From CBDFNC01 sp965249895 (GTDB lineage: Bacteria; Pseudomonadota; Gammaproteobacteria; Enterobacterales; CBDFNC01), in assembly GCA_965249895.1 (NCBI GenBank), contig CBDFNC010000003.1, positions 620,001 through 684,000 of the forward strand: a stretch of DNA of 64,000 bases, read 5' to 3'. Below the pieces are notes generated by a model that did no database searches, was not told the DNA's origin, and saw nothing but the letters and a program-made list of their open reading frames with translations. Below are positions 18,710 through 26,347 of the stretch, in pieces. A program made the position numbers and the translations under genes. Each line of letters starts with the position of its first letter. Position 1 is the stretch's first letter.

Positions 18710-19350
18710 TGGTTATCCCGGGTTGATAAAAGCTGTTTTAACTCAACCATATCATGGGCCAATTCTATGCCGGCCTGTGACATGGCAGATATGGCCTGAG
18801 TGATGGTGTCCTGGTTGATACCGCGGCAAGCTGGCAAATTAACTATGACCCTAAAGCCTGCTTGCTGCAGTTGAATTGCAGTGGTTTTTACGCAGTAGTC
18901 CGTGGCTAACCCTCCCGCAAGCACTGTATCTACGCCCTTGCCTGTTAAGTACTCTATCAGACCGGTACTGAGTTGTTCTTTGAGATCATGGTAACAGGCG
19001 CCATACGGATGCATATCAGGCTCTATGCCTTTCCAGACAAAAAAGTCGTATTCGCTGGGTTTAGGTAAACCGTCTAATAATTCGAAACCTTTGGTGGCCG
19101 GCACGCAGTGCACGGGCCAGCGTAAATCGGCATTTTCAGCATCTATTGGGGTGAGGATTTGCTCTCTAGTACTGGCAACCCAGATGGCATTGACGGGATG
19201 GGCATCTTTACTGGCCACCCTGATATCGGCCAGCTTGGCCTGAGCATTTAGCGCTTCGGCAATAAGGTGCCCATCTGGAACAGGCAACTCATCAGGGCAA
19301 AGGGGCGTAAACCCTTTTTGCGCATCTATGTCTATACTGGCTAATTTCAT
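18706..19350 (-). CDS. pncA: Nicotinamidase
   Basis: Hydrolyses nicotinamide to nicotinate. It belongs to the isochorismatase-like hydrolases: catalytic Asp9 (DIDAQKGF), the lysine of FFVWKGIEPD, and the nucleophile Cys in GLATDYCVKTTA are visible. Metal ligands are consistent with SKDAHP and PVHCV. At 214 residues it is full length. It forms a two-gene NAD salvage operon with pncB. Confidence 0.94.
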   Translation of the reverse strand: MKLASIDIDAQKGFTPLCPDELPVPDGHLIAEALNAQAKLADIRVASKDAHPVNAIWVASTREQILTPIDAENADLRWPVHCVPATKGFELLDGLPKPSEYDFFVWKGIEPDMHPYGACYHDLKEQLSTGLIEYLTGKGVDTVLAGGLATDYCVKTTAIQLQQAGFRVIVNLPACRGINQDTITQAISAMSQAGIELAHDMVELKQLLSTRDNQ

Positions 19351-19475
19351 CTCGGCTTCCAGCTTGTACTATTACTGATATTGTATGCTTATTAGTGCAG
19401 AACTCTATTAGCTTTATGTCGTATAAATTATTACTTCTTATAATAAAAGCTTGGCTCTGATACTAGGCTGAGGAG

Positions 19476-19805
19476 CTATCCTAATCTCCTGAGATTATTA
19501 CGGTCATCTGTGGACCCATAGCTGCTAGCGTGTAAGCGAGCTCCTTCGACAAAGTTCATTATGGTGGAGGGCGCATAAGAGAATTTTTCGGAGGATTTTT
19601 TAGCGGCTTCTATATCCTTTCTTCTGAAGGAAGGGTTACAAATATTTTTGCCCTGGAGTAACGTCGCATAAACGGCATATCCAGGCCCCAGCAGGCGAGT
19701 CCAATGACTGTCGGGTATAATATTGCTGTTTAAGGAAAAACGGTTTAGCCAGGGGATACTGCCTTTTTCAGCAGGAGCCTGAACAGGTAAAGTTATTACA
19801 TTAGG
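19476..19805 (-). pseudogene. Remnant of YihG-type acyltransferase
   Basis: Downstream of comM, and in the same frame as comM past its stop, an open stretch with no start codon encodes RRKDIEAAKKSSEKF, then a tract ending TIMNFVEGARL. This matches the E. coli YihG (PlsC-family acyltransferase) segment KDVETTRRSCEKF...TTIVNFVEGSRF. The catalytic HxxxxD part and the C-terminus are absent, and the stop at 19476 follows a degraded tail. I read it as a decayed internal fragment. It fills most of the 458-bp gap between pncA and comM. Confidence 0.7.
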
Positions 19806-19808
19806 TTT

Positions 19809-21314
19809 TTATTGACTGAGATCCATCAACAGCCTTTCCATTACTCGATAACCCAGCGCTTCGGTAATATGGAGGCGTTGGATCCGTTCGCTACCGGCCA
19901 GGTCCGCTATGGTGCGGGAAACCTTTAGCAGACTGTGCCATGCCCGAACCGATAATCCCATGGTTTCGATGGCTGACTCCAGAAAGTCAGCATCCAGCTT
20001 AGATAAAGGGCAGTAATGTTTAATTTCGCCATTGGACAGTTTGGCATTAAGCCGGCTTGTCCTTGATAGCTGGCGTTGCCTGCTGCCGAGAATACGTTGT
20101 TTTACCTGTGCGCTTGTTTCGCTCTTTTGTTTGGGTTGTGACAAGCTACCTTTGGGTAATGCGGGCATCATCACGGACAGGTCGAAGCGATCCAGGAAAG
20201 GGCCGGATAAACGACTGAGATAACGCAGTGTTTGCTCGGGTGTACTGCGTTTCAGTCGTCCCTGGATAAAACCGCACGGGCTGGGGTTCATGGCCGCAAT
20301 TAACTGAAAGTTTGCGGGAAAGCTGATCTGATTGGCGGCTCGGGAAATGGTTATTTCACCTGACTCCATAGGCTCACGTAAACAGTCCAGTGCGCTGCGT
20401 TTAAACTCCGGCAGTTCATCGAGAAAAAGCACTCCGTTATGCGCCAGGGATATTTCCCCGGGTTTGGGTTTACTGCCGCCACCTACCAAAGCGATACCGG
20501 ACGCGGTATGGTGCGGTTGTCTGAACGGAGTTTGTTTCCATTTCAGTTGTCCGTTGTGGCTCACTGAGTGTATGGCAGCGCTTTCCAGTGCTTGCTGTTC
20601 TGTTTGTTCGGGTAAGATAGAGGTGATCCGGCTGGCTAACATGGTCTTGCCTGTCCCGGGAGGGCCGATCAATAAAAGGTTGTGGCCCCCAGAAGCCGCT
20701 ATCTCCAGGGCTCTCTTCCCCTGATATTGCCCTATGATGTCTTTTAAATCGGCCATCTCTGGTGATACAGGCGCGGCTTTTGGTTGACGAGCCAAACCCA
20801 GAGACCCTTGACCATGTAAATAGTTACATATCGTCAGTAAACTGTCGGCTGTCTTGTGCTCGCCACTGACCAGGGCCGCTTGCTCAGATCCCTCGCAGGG
20901 AATAAGCAGGATCCTTTGTTTAGCCTTAGCCGCCATGGCAAACGAAATAAGTCCGTGCACCTGTCTTAACTCGCCTGACAAGGCCAGCTCACCGAAAAAT
21001 TCGTATTTTGCAAGGTTTCCCTTGGGGACTTGCCCGGATGCCGCCAGGATCCCCAGGGCGATTGCCAGGTCGAACTGACCGCCGTCTTTGGGTAGATCAG
21101 CTGGAGCCAGGTTGACTGTTATTCTTTGGGCGGGAAATTCGAACCTGGAATTCTGGATCGCTGAGCGGACTCTGTCTTTAGCTTCCTTTACCGAGGCTTC
21201 GGGTAAACCTACCAGGGAAAACCCCGGCAGGCCCCTGCCTAAATGCACTTCCACCTGGACTTCCGGCGCGTCGATGCCTATTAGCGCCCGGGAATAGAGT
21301 ATGGCTAGGGACAT
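19809..21314 (-). CDS. comM: ComM/YifB AAA+ ATPase (Mg-chelatase-like)
   Basis: A hexameric helicase that promotes branch migration during natural transformation in related bacteria. An N-terminal ChlI-like domain (GLPGFSLVGLPEASVKEAKDR) is followed by a AAA+ core with Walker A GPPGTGKT, Walker B VLFLDELPEF, and a C-terminal Mg-chelatase domain. I chose the ATG at 21314, which has AAGGAGAG just upstream; an in-frame start eight codons earlier would overlap that site. In E. coli the homologue yifB neighbours the ilv operon, as here. Confidence 0.94.
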   Translation of the reverse strand: MSLAILYSRALIGIDAPEVQVEVHLGRGLPGFSLVGLPEASVKEAKDRVRSAIQNSRFEFPAQRITVNLAPADLPKDGGQFDLAIALGILAASGQVPKGNLAKYEFFGELALSGELRQVHGLISFAMAAKAKQRILLIPCEGSEQAALVSGEHKTADSLLTICNYLHGQGSLGLARQPKAAPVSPEMADLKDIIGQYQGKRALEIAASGGHNLLLIGPPGTGKTMLASRITSILPEQTEQQALESAAIHSVSHNGQLKWKQTPFRQPHHTASGIALVGGGSKPKPGEISLAHNGVLFLDELPEFKRSALDCLREPMESGEITISRAANQISFPANFQLIAAMNPSPCGFIQGRLKRSTPEQTLRYLSRLSGPFLDRFDLSVMMPALPKGSLSQPKQKSETSAQVKQRILGSRQRQLSRTSRLNAKLSNGEIKHYCPLSKLDADFLESAIETMGLSVRAWHSLLKVSRTIADLAGSERIQRLHITEALGYRVMERLLMDLSQ

Positions 21315-21830
21315 AAGCTCTCCTTGTTGTAACCACAAGTATTGGTCAAAACTGAAGAAACTTATAAGGGAGATTAAGCCAGGTTAGCTGGCTTGTGTAC
21401 GTCCTGAAACGCTATCTTGTCATTCTCGCGCACGCGGGAGGCCAGTGGCTTAACCGCGAACACCTATCACGCTAAAAGACACTGGATTGCCAGGAAAGCT
21501 GGCAATGACTGAGTTCGTTGTAATAGTGGTGACTAACTTTAAGCTTTCGTAAAACGACAAGCTTGGATGCTAAGAGTATGACGGAAGAATAAATATATGA
21601 GTTTCAGGACGTGCTCTAGCTATCGCTAAAGTGTTTGAAAAAGAAAACACCAAACGCGTCATGTTCAGCGTTGTATCTGCTTTGTTGTAGTTAATGTATT
21701 TGCTGCCTTGACTTGAAAGTTGTTGTTCACAAATATTGGCCACACTGAGGGGTTAATAGGAGAGATGATGCTAGTTATTAGCCATGTTGTGTAATATAAG
21801 CAGGTTCCACTCGTTTTTTTTGGAGTAATA
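21315..21830. other. 516-bp spacer with composite inverted-repeat element
   Basis: A 12-bp perfect inverted repeat, ACGTCCTGAAAC (about 21399) and GTTTCAGGACGT (about 21604), brackets about 200 bp. Inside are two copies of a dispersed hairpin repeat in opposite orientation (21419-21452 and 21477-21509). The structure resembles a small non-autonomous element or a repeat doublet. The remainder up to the next start shows nothing recognisable. Confidence 0.6.
21419..21509. repeat. Dispersed hairpin repeat GTCATT..CCAG, two inverted copies
   Basis: Copy one (21419-21452, plus) begins GTCATTCTCGCGCACGCGGG and ends CCAGTGGCTTA. Copy two (21477-21509, minus) reads GTCATTGCCAGC...GCAATCCAGTG. A third copy lies at 37582-37616. 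All have the form GTCATT - hairpin - CCAG.G, a common class of bacterial palindromic repeat. Confidence 0.7.
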
Positions 21831-22808
21831 ATGGCGCAGAAATTAGCTTGGGCGATTTTAGGTACTGGTGCTATCGCTAAACGTTTTATTCAAGACTTTC
21901 AATATGTTCAAGGTGCTGAACTTATTGCTGTAGGGGCTCGTTCACAAGCCAAGGCGAATGCGTTCGCCCATCAATATTCAATCCCGAATGCTTACGGCTC
22001 CATCAACCAGCTGGCGCACAGCCCGTTGGTGGATGTGGTGTATATAGCAACGCCGCATATTGCCCATAAAGAAAATGCGATAGCCCTGCTCAGCGCCGGC
22101 AAACATGTGCTGGTGGAGAAGCCCGCCGCTCTTTGTCCCGCAGATCTGTCTGAAATCATTCACTGCGCCAAGGCTAATGACTGCTTTTTTATGGAAGCCA
22201 TGAAACCCGCGTTTTTTCCGGCCTTGCAGCATGCTTTGGCTTTGGTGGCGCAGGGGATCATTGGCCAGCCAAAAATGCTGCAGGCGGATTTCGCTTCCAT
22301 TCATCAGCCGGACCCAGAGACCCAATTATTTAACCCGGACCAGGCAGGTGGGGCATTGCTGGATGTGGGGATCTATCCAGCCTATTTAGCCAGTGCCTTG
22401 TTTGGAGAAGCGGAGCGAGTAGTAGCATTGGGACACTTGGGAGAGACAGGGGTTGATGAACAGGTGGGAATCGTTGCTAGCTATCCGGGCGGTGCGCTGG
22501 CAAACCTGCAATGTGGCATTTGCCATGATGGTATTCGCGATGCGGTTATTTTGGGTGATAAAGGTAAGCTGATCATTCACTGTAAATGGTGGAGCGCCAA
22601 AGCCATCACTGTTTGTATCCCTGGTGAGAATGACAGGCGGATAGAAATGCCTTATCAGGGGGCTGGGTTCCAGTTTGAAACTCAGGCTGTGACAGAGGCA
22701 ATTATTAACCAGCAGATAGAATCTGAGTGTTTACCCCACAGGTTATCACATCAGGCGATATCACTTATTGACAGGGCTAGTAGGCAGGTTTATAGCCCCG
22801 CAGAGTAA
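21831..22808 (+). CDS. Gfo/Idh/MocA family oxidoreductase
   Basis: An NAD(P)-dependent dehydrogenase. The Rossmann motif GTGAIAKRF is at the N-terminus, the EKP motif (HVLVEKPAAL) is near residue 97, and GGALLDVGIYP follows, a combination typical of the dihydrodiol-dehydrogenase-like branch. At 325 residues it is complete. The substrate is unknown. A GGAG site precedes the ATG. It stands alone between comM and the ilv leader. Confidence 0.85.
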   Translation: MAQKLAWAILGTGAIAKRFIQDFQYVQGAELIAVGARSQAKANAFAHQYSIPNAYGSINQLAHSPLVDVVYIATPHIAHKENAIALLSAGKHVLVEKPAALCPADLSEIIHCAKANDCFFMEAMKPAFFPALQHALALVAQGIIGQPKMLQADFASIHQPDPETQLFNPDQAGGALLDVGIYPAYLASALFGEAERVVALGHLGETGVDEQVGIVASYPGGALANLQCGICHDGIRDAVILGDKGKLIIHCKWWSAKAITVCIPGENDRRIEMPYQGAGFQFETQAVTEAIINQQIESECLPHRLSHQAISLIDRASRQVYSPAE

Positions 22809-23038
22809 AAAAATGGAGATCTGGCAATTTCAAATAATACTTGACTAATCTACTGTGGAATTAATCCTAGATAGTTTTAAATGCTTTTTGTTGTTATTTT
22901 TTGTTTTTATATTCTGTTCTACTGTGGGCTAAACCAGGCTAAACCAGTAATTTATTCTGTAGCATAAGTTGAAGATAACAGCTGGCTATGATAGTTATGT
23001 ACTTAGATTACGAATTTTATTTAGCTGAGAGTGCTTCC
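22809..23038. other. ilv operon upstream region
   Basis: AT-rich region before the leader peptide that must hold the ilv promoter. A tandem pair of GGCTAAACCA lies at about 22927-22946. I cannot fix -35 and -10 elements with confidence. Confidence 0.4.
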
Positions 23039-23125
23039 GTGAGCAAATTTATTAGCCTGATTATTGTCAAACTAGTGGTGGTGATTATACCATCGCTCGG
23101 GGGACTGTGGGCTAGCGGAAAATAG
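23039..23125 (+). CDS. ilvL: ilv operon leader peptide
   Basis: A 28-codon frame starting with GTG encodes FISLIIVKLVVVII, then PSLGGLWASGK. This closely parallels the E. coli IlvL core (ISLVVISVVVIIIP..G). Of the 28 codons, most between 5 and 17 are Ile, Leu or Val. It lies just upstream of a terminator and the ilvG start, so ribosome stalling at these codons when branched-chain aminoacyl-tRNA is scarce would control the operon. An in-frame ATG at 22997 could add 14 residues but lacks homology to known leaders. Confidence 0.85.
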   Translation: MSKFISLIIVKLVVVIIPSLGGLWASGK

Positions 23126-23177
23126 CTTAAGCAAACACAGAAAACCCCCGAGCCGTAAGGTTCGGGGGTTTTTTTTT
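23095..23177 (+). promoter_or_regulatory. ilv transcription attenuator
   Basis: The terminator stem AAAACCCCCGA / TCGGGGGTTTT (23141-23172) is followed by a T run to 23177. Its left arm can instead pair with an upstream segment inside the leader: GCTCGGGGG at 23095-23103 is perfectly complementary to CCCCCGAGC at 23145-23153. The two structures are mutually exclusive, as required for classic attenuation coupled to ilvL translation. Confidence 0.85.
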
Positions 23178-23195
23178 AGACGCAGGAAGAGAAAA

Positions 23196-24851
23196 ATGAA
23201 TGGCGCCCAGTTTGTCGTGCAGGCATTAAAGCAACAAGGTGTTGAACAGGTTTTTGGTTATCCGGGTGGGGCAATTATGCCTGTTTACGATGCCCTCTAT
23301 GATGGTGGTGTCGATCACCTGTTGTGTCGGCATGAACAGGGGGCTGCGATAGCCGCCATTGGTTATGCGCGGTCGACTTCCGGTGTAGGGGTGTGTATCG
23401 CCACCTCCGGCCCAGGCGCCACTAACCTGATCACGGGTCTTGCCGATGCTATGCTGGACTCCATTCCTATTGTGGCCATAACCGGCCAGGTTGCCAGTCC
23501 TTTGATCGGCACAGACGCGTTCCAGGAAGTGGATGTATTGGGTATGTCTCTTTCCTGTACTAAACACAGCTTTATGGTGCAGGATAAAGAGGATTTAGGG
23601 CGAGTTATTGCAGAGGCTTTTGAAGTCGCACAATCCGGCCGCCCCGGACCCGTACTTGTCGATATTCCCAAAGATATTCAGCTGGCCGAAATAGATCACC
23701 CTTCATTGGTTCATCCTATTTCAGCCCCCGATCCTGTGGCGCCAGATGAAATCGATCAGGCAAGAGTTTTGATCTCCGAAGCTAAACAGCCTGTGTTATA
23801 TGTGGGTGGCGGGGTCGCCTTAGCGAAAGCAGTTCCTCAATTAAGAGAGTTTATCGCAGCAACTCAGATCCCTAGCTTAACGACGCTAAAGGGTATTGGC
23901 TCTGTACCTGCTGAGGAGCCTTATTTTATGGGGATGGTGGGTATGCATGGCACCAAAGTAGCCAACCTGGCCATCCAACAAAGCGATCTTCTGCTGGTCG
24001 TTGGCGCCCGTTTCGACGACAGGGTGACAGGTAAACTGGAAGAGTTTGCGGTGAATGCCAAAGTGGTGCATCTGGATGTAGATGCGGCTGAATTAGGTAA
24101 ACTGCGTAAAGTCGACGTAGGCATCACCTCAGACTTAAAAGAAGTCTTGCCGTTATTATGTAAAGACATGGCGCAGCAGCTGAATATTAGCGCCTGGCAA
24201 CAGCAGGTAGCGGAGCTTAAGGTCCAACATCCCTGGCGATATGATCACCCCGGAGAGCCGATTTACGCACCATTATTGCTAAAGCAATTGTCTGATATGG
24301 TATCGGAAAATACTGTGATTAGCTGTGATGTAGGCCAGCACCAGATGTGGGTCGCTCAACATATGAAGTTTGACAGCCCTGAAAACCATTTATCCAGTTC
24401 TGGCCTGGGCACCATGGGTTTTGGTTTACCTGCCGCCATTGGCGCTAAGGTTGCGCGTCCACAAGATACGGTGATCGCGGTATCCGGTGATGGCTCCTTT
24501 ATGATGAATGTCCAGGAGTTGGGGACCATCAAGCGCCGCCAGCTGCCGGTCAAGATATTGCTGATTGATAACCAACGACTGGGTATGGTCAGGCAGTGGC
24601 AAAAATTGTTTTTCGACGGTCGCTACAGTGAAACCATTTTGACGGATAACCCGGATTTTGTGAAACTGGCTAGCGCCTTCGATATACCGGGTGAGAGCAT
24701 AGTGGTCAAAGACCAGGTAGAGTCTGCATTAAAACGCCTGCTGGAAAGTGAAACGGCTTACATACTGCACGTATCCATTTCCGAAGAAGAAAACGTATGG
24801 CCGCTGGTGCCGCCAGGCGCACCTAATGATCAGATGATAGAGGAGTGCTAA
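23196..24851 (+). CDS. ilvG: Acetolactate synthase II large subunit
   Basis: Thiamine-diphosphate enzyme that condenses pyruvate (with pyruvate or 2-ketobutyrate) in valine and isoleucine synthesis. The start MNGAQFVVQALKQQGVEQVFGYPGGAIMP is canonical, with the catalytic Glu in CRHEQGAA and the ThDP/Mg motif GDGSFMMNVQEL...N. It is 551 residues long and complete, unlike the frameshifted ilvG of E. coli K-12. The gene is the first of ilvGMEDA and follows the attenuator. Confidence 0.97.
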   Translation: MNGAQFVVQALKQQGVEQVFGYPGGAIMPVYDALYDGGVDHLLCRHEQGAAIAAIGYARSTSGVGVCIATSGPGATNLITGLADAMLDSIPIVAITGQVASPLIGTDAFQEVDVLGMSLSCTKHSFMVQDKEDLGRVIAEAFEVAQSGRPGPVLVDIPKDIQLAEIDHPSLVHPISAPDPVAPDEIDQARVLISEAKQPVLYVGGGVALAKAVPQLREFIAATQIPSLTTLKGIGSVPAEEPYFMGMVGMHGTKVANLAIQQSDLLLVVGARFDDRVTGKLEEFAVNAKVVHLDVDAAELGKLRKVDVGITSDLKEVLPLLCKDMAQQLNISAWQQQVAELKVQHPWRYDHPGEPIYAPLLLKQLSDMVSENTVISCDVGQHQMWVAQHMKFDSPENHLSSSGLGTMGFGLPAAIGAKVARPQDTVIAVSGDGSFMMNVQELGTIKRRQLPVKILLIDNQRLGMVRQWQKLFFDGRYSETILTDNPDFVKLASAFDIPGESIVVKDQVESALKRLLESETAYILHVSISEEENVWPLVPPGAPNDQMIEEC

Positions 24852-24853
24852 AC

Positions 24854-25083
24854 ATGGCTTCTCTTAATATATTTCAATTTACGCTTTTCCAGGAGCAACG
24901 CTATGCAGCATAACCTTGAAATCTATATGGGGCAGGCTCCAGAAATAGTTGCTTGTGCGCCACGCGCTTTAACGGGAGAAACTTGTTATGCAGCATAACC
25001 TTGAAATCTATACGGGGCAGGCTCCAGAAATAGTTGCTTGTGCGCCACGCGCTTTAGCGGGAGAAACTTGTTATGCAGCATAA
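24854..25083 (+). repeat. Tandem 85-bp duplications forming mini-cistrons before ilvM
   Basis: The 5' end of ilvM is repeated: ATGCAGCATAACCTTGAAAT occurs at 24903 and 24988, with a near-copy at the real start, 25073 (period 85). Each extra copy is an open 31-codon frame (24903-24998, 24988-25083) whose TAA lies inside the next copy (ATGCAGCATAA, 11-bp overlap). A 19-residue frame at 24854-24913 links ilvG to the first copy with the same overlap. A ribosome meeting each stop is thus placed on the next start. The peptides share IlvM's first residues (MQHNLEIY.GQAPE) and then diverge. Confidence 0.85.
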
Positions 25084-25339
25084 CCTTGAAATTTATGCGG
25101 GGCAGGCTCCCGAGGTGCTTGAGCGTGTGTTGCGGGTGACCCGGCATCGAGGATTTGCTATCGAGTCATTAAATATGGAAAACCTGCATGACGAGCAGCA
25201 AGTCCGCATTCAACTTAAAGTCAGCAGCGAACGGTCCATTCACTTGTTAAGCACCCAATTAAGCAAACTTGTTGATGTAACCAAAGTCACTACACTTGCC
25301 AGTGATCCACAACAACAAAATCAATTAGCGATGGCGTAA
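25073..25339 (+). CDS. ilvM: Acetolactate synthase II small subunit
   Basis: ACT-domain regulatory partner of IlvG, 88 residues. The segment LERVLRVTRHRGFAIESLNM followed by RIQLKVSSERSIHLLSTQLSKLVDV is typical of IlvM. GGGAGAA lies upstream of the ATG. Two truncated tandem copies of its start precede it (see repeat), and the real start overlaps the stop of the last copy. Confidence 0.93.
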   Translation: MQHNLEIYAGQAPEVLERVLRVTRHRGFAIESLNMENLHDEQQVRIQLKVSSERSIHLLSTQLSKLVDVTKVTTLASDPQQQNQLAMA

Positions 25340-25348
25340 GGAATTTTT

Positions 25349-26284
25349 ATGGCGAACAATGCGAAATATATCTGGTTTAACGGTGAGCTGATGCCTTGGG
25401 AAAATGCCCAGGTTCATGTGCTGAGTCATGCCCTACACTACGGCTCTTCCGTATTCGAAGGGATCCGGGTGTATAACACGCCCAAAGGTCCGGCGGTGTT
25501 CCGTTTGCAAGAGCATATTCAGCGTTTGTTCGATTCCGCAAAAATTTACCGCATGGATATTCCTTATAAACCGGTCGATATCGAGCAAGCCTGTAAAGAC
25601 GCCGTCACCGAAAATAAACTGGATAGCGCCTATATTCGACCACTGGCCTTTATCGGTGATGTCGGCCTGGGGCTGACCCCGCCGTCTGATGCCAAGTGTG
25701 AAGTCATAGTCGCCGCATTTAGCTGGGGAGCTTACTTAGGCGAAGACAGCCTGGAGCAAGGTGTGGATGTGGCGGTGAGTTCGTGGAATCGTTTGGCGCC
25801 TAATACTATGCCTACAGGCGCCAAAGCTGGTGGTAACTACCTGTCTTCCCAGCTGATCTCCCGTGAAGCCAAGCGTCACGGTTATGCCGAAGGTATTGCC
25901 ATGGATGTGAATGGTTATATCAGTGAAGGTGCGGGCGAGAACCTGTTTTTTGTAAAAAATGGGGTGATTTTTACCCCGCCGACCACGGCATGTATTCTAC
26001 CTGGTATCACCCGTAGTACACTGATGACACTGGCAAGAGAGCTGGGTTATGAAGTAAAAGAAGAAGCGATTTCCCGTGAAGCCATGTACCTGGCCGATGA
26101 AATGTTTATGTGTGGCACCGCGGCTGAAGTCGTGCCGGTGCGCAGCGTCGACCAGATCCAGATCGGTGCAGGTAAGCGTGGCCCGATCACGGAAAAAGTA
26201 CAAAGCGCATTTTTCGGTTTGTTTAATGGACAAACCGAAGATAAATGGGGTTGGCTGGATTATGTAGGCGCTAAGTCTGCTTAG
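25349..26284 (+). CDS. ilvE: Branched-chain amino acid aminotransferase
   Basis: PLP enzyme catalysing the last step of valine, isoleucine and leucine synthesis. The protein starts with YIWFNGELMPWENAQVHV and HALHYGSSVFEGIR, contains the TGAKAGGNYLSS lysine region and GYISEGAGENLFF, and has the family length (311 residues). A GGAA ribosome site lies upstream and only 9 bp separate it from ilvM. Confidence 0.96.
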   Translation: MANNAKYIWFNGELMPWENAQVHVLSHALHYGSSVFEGIRVYNTPKGPAVFRLQEHIQRLFDSAKIYRMDIPYKPVDIEQACKDAVTENKLDSAYIRPLAFIGDVGLGLTPPSDAKCEVIVAAFSWGAYLGEDSLEQGVDVAVSSWNRLAPNTMPTGAKAGGNYLSSQLISREAKRHGYAEGIAMDVNGYISEGAGENLFFVKNGVIFTPPTTACILPGITRSTLMTLARELGYEVKEEAISREAMYLADEMFMCGTAAEVVPVRSVDQIQIGAGKRGPITEKVQSAFFGLFNGQTEDKWGWLDYVGAKSA

Positions 26285-26347
26285 ATTTGAAGTATGGCCC
26301 GGGGTGTCCCGGGTCAGGTAATTTATAAGATTATAGAGAGTAAAGTA

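Noticed and set aside
20332..20724. Long plus-strand frame opposite comM
   Set aside because: It is the antisense shadow of conserved AAA+ coding sequence. The same reason removes long opposite-strand frames over copA, ilvG, ilvD, ilvC, csdA and gltS.
22997..23125. Longer 42-codon ilv leader from ATG 22997
   Set aside because: Homology to known IlvL begins after the GTG at 23039, and neither start has a strong ribosome site; the shorter leader fits the family length better.
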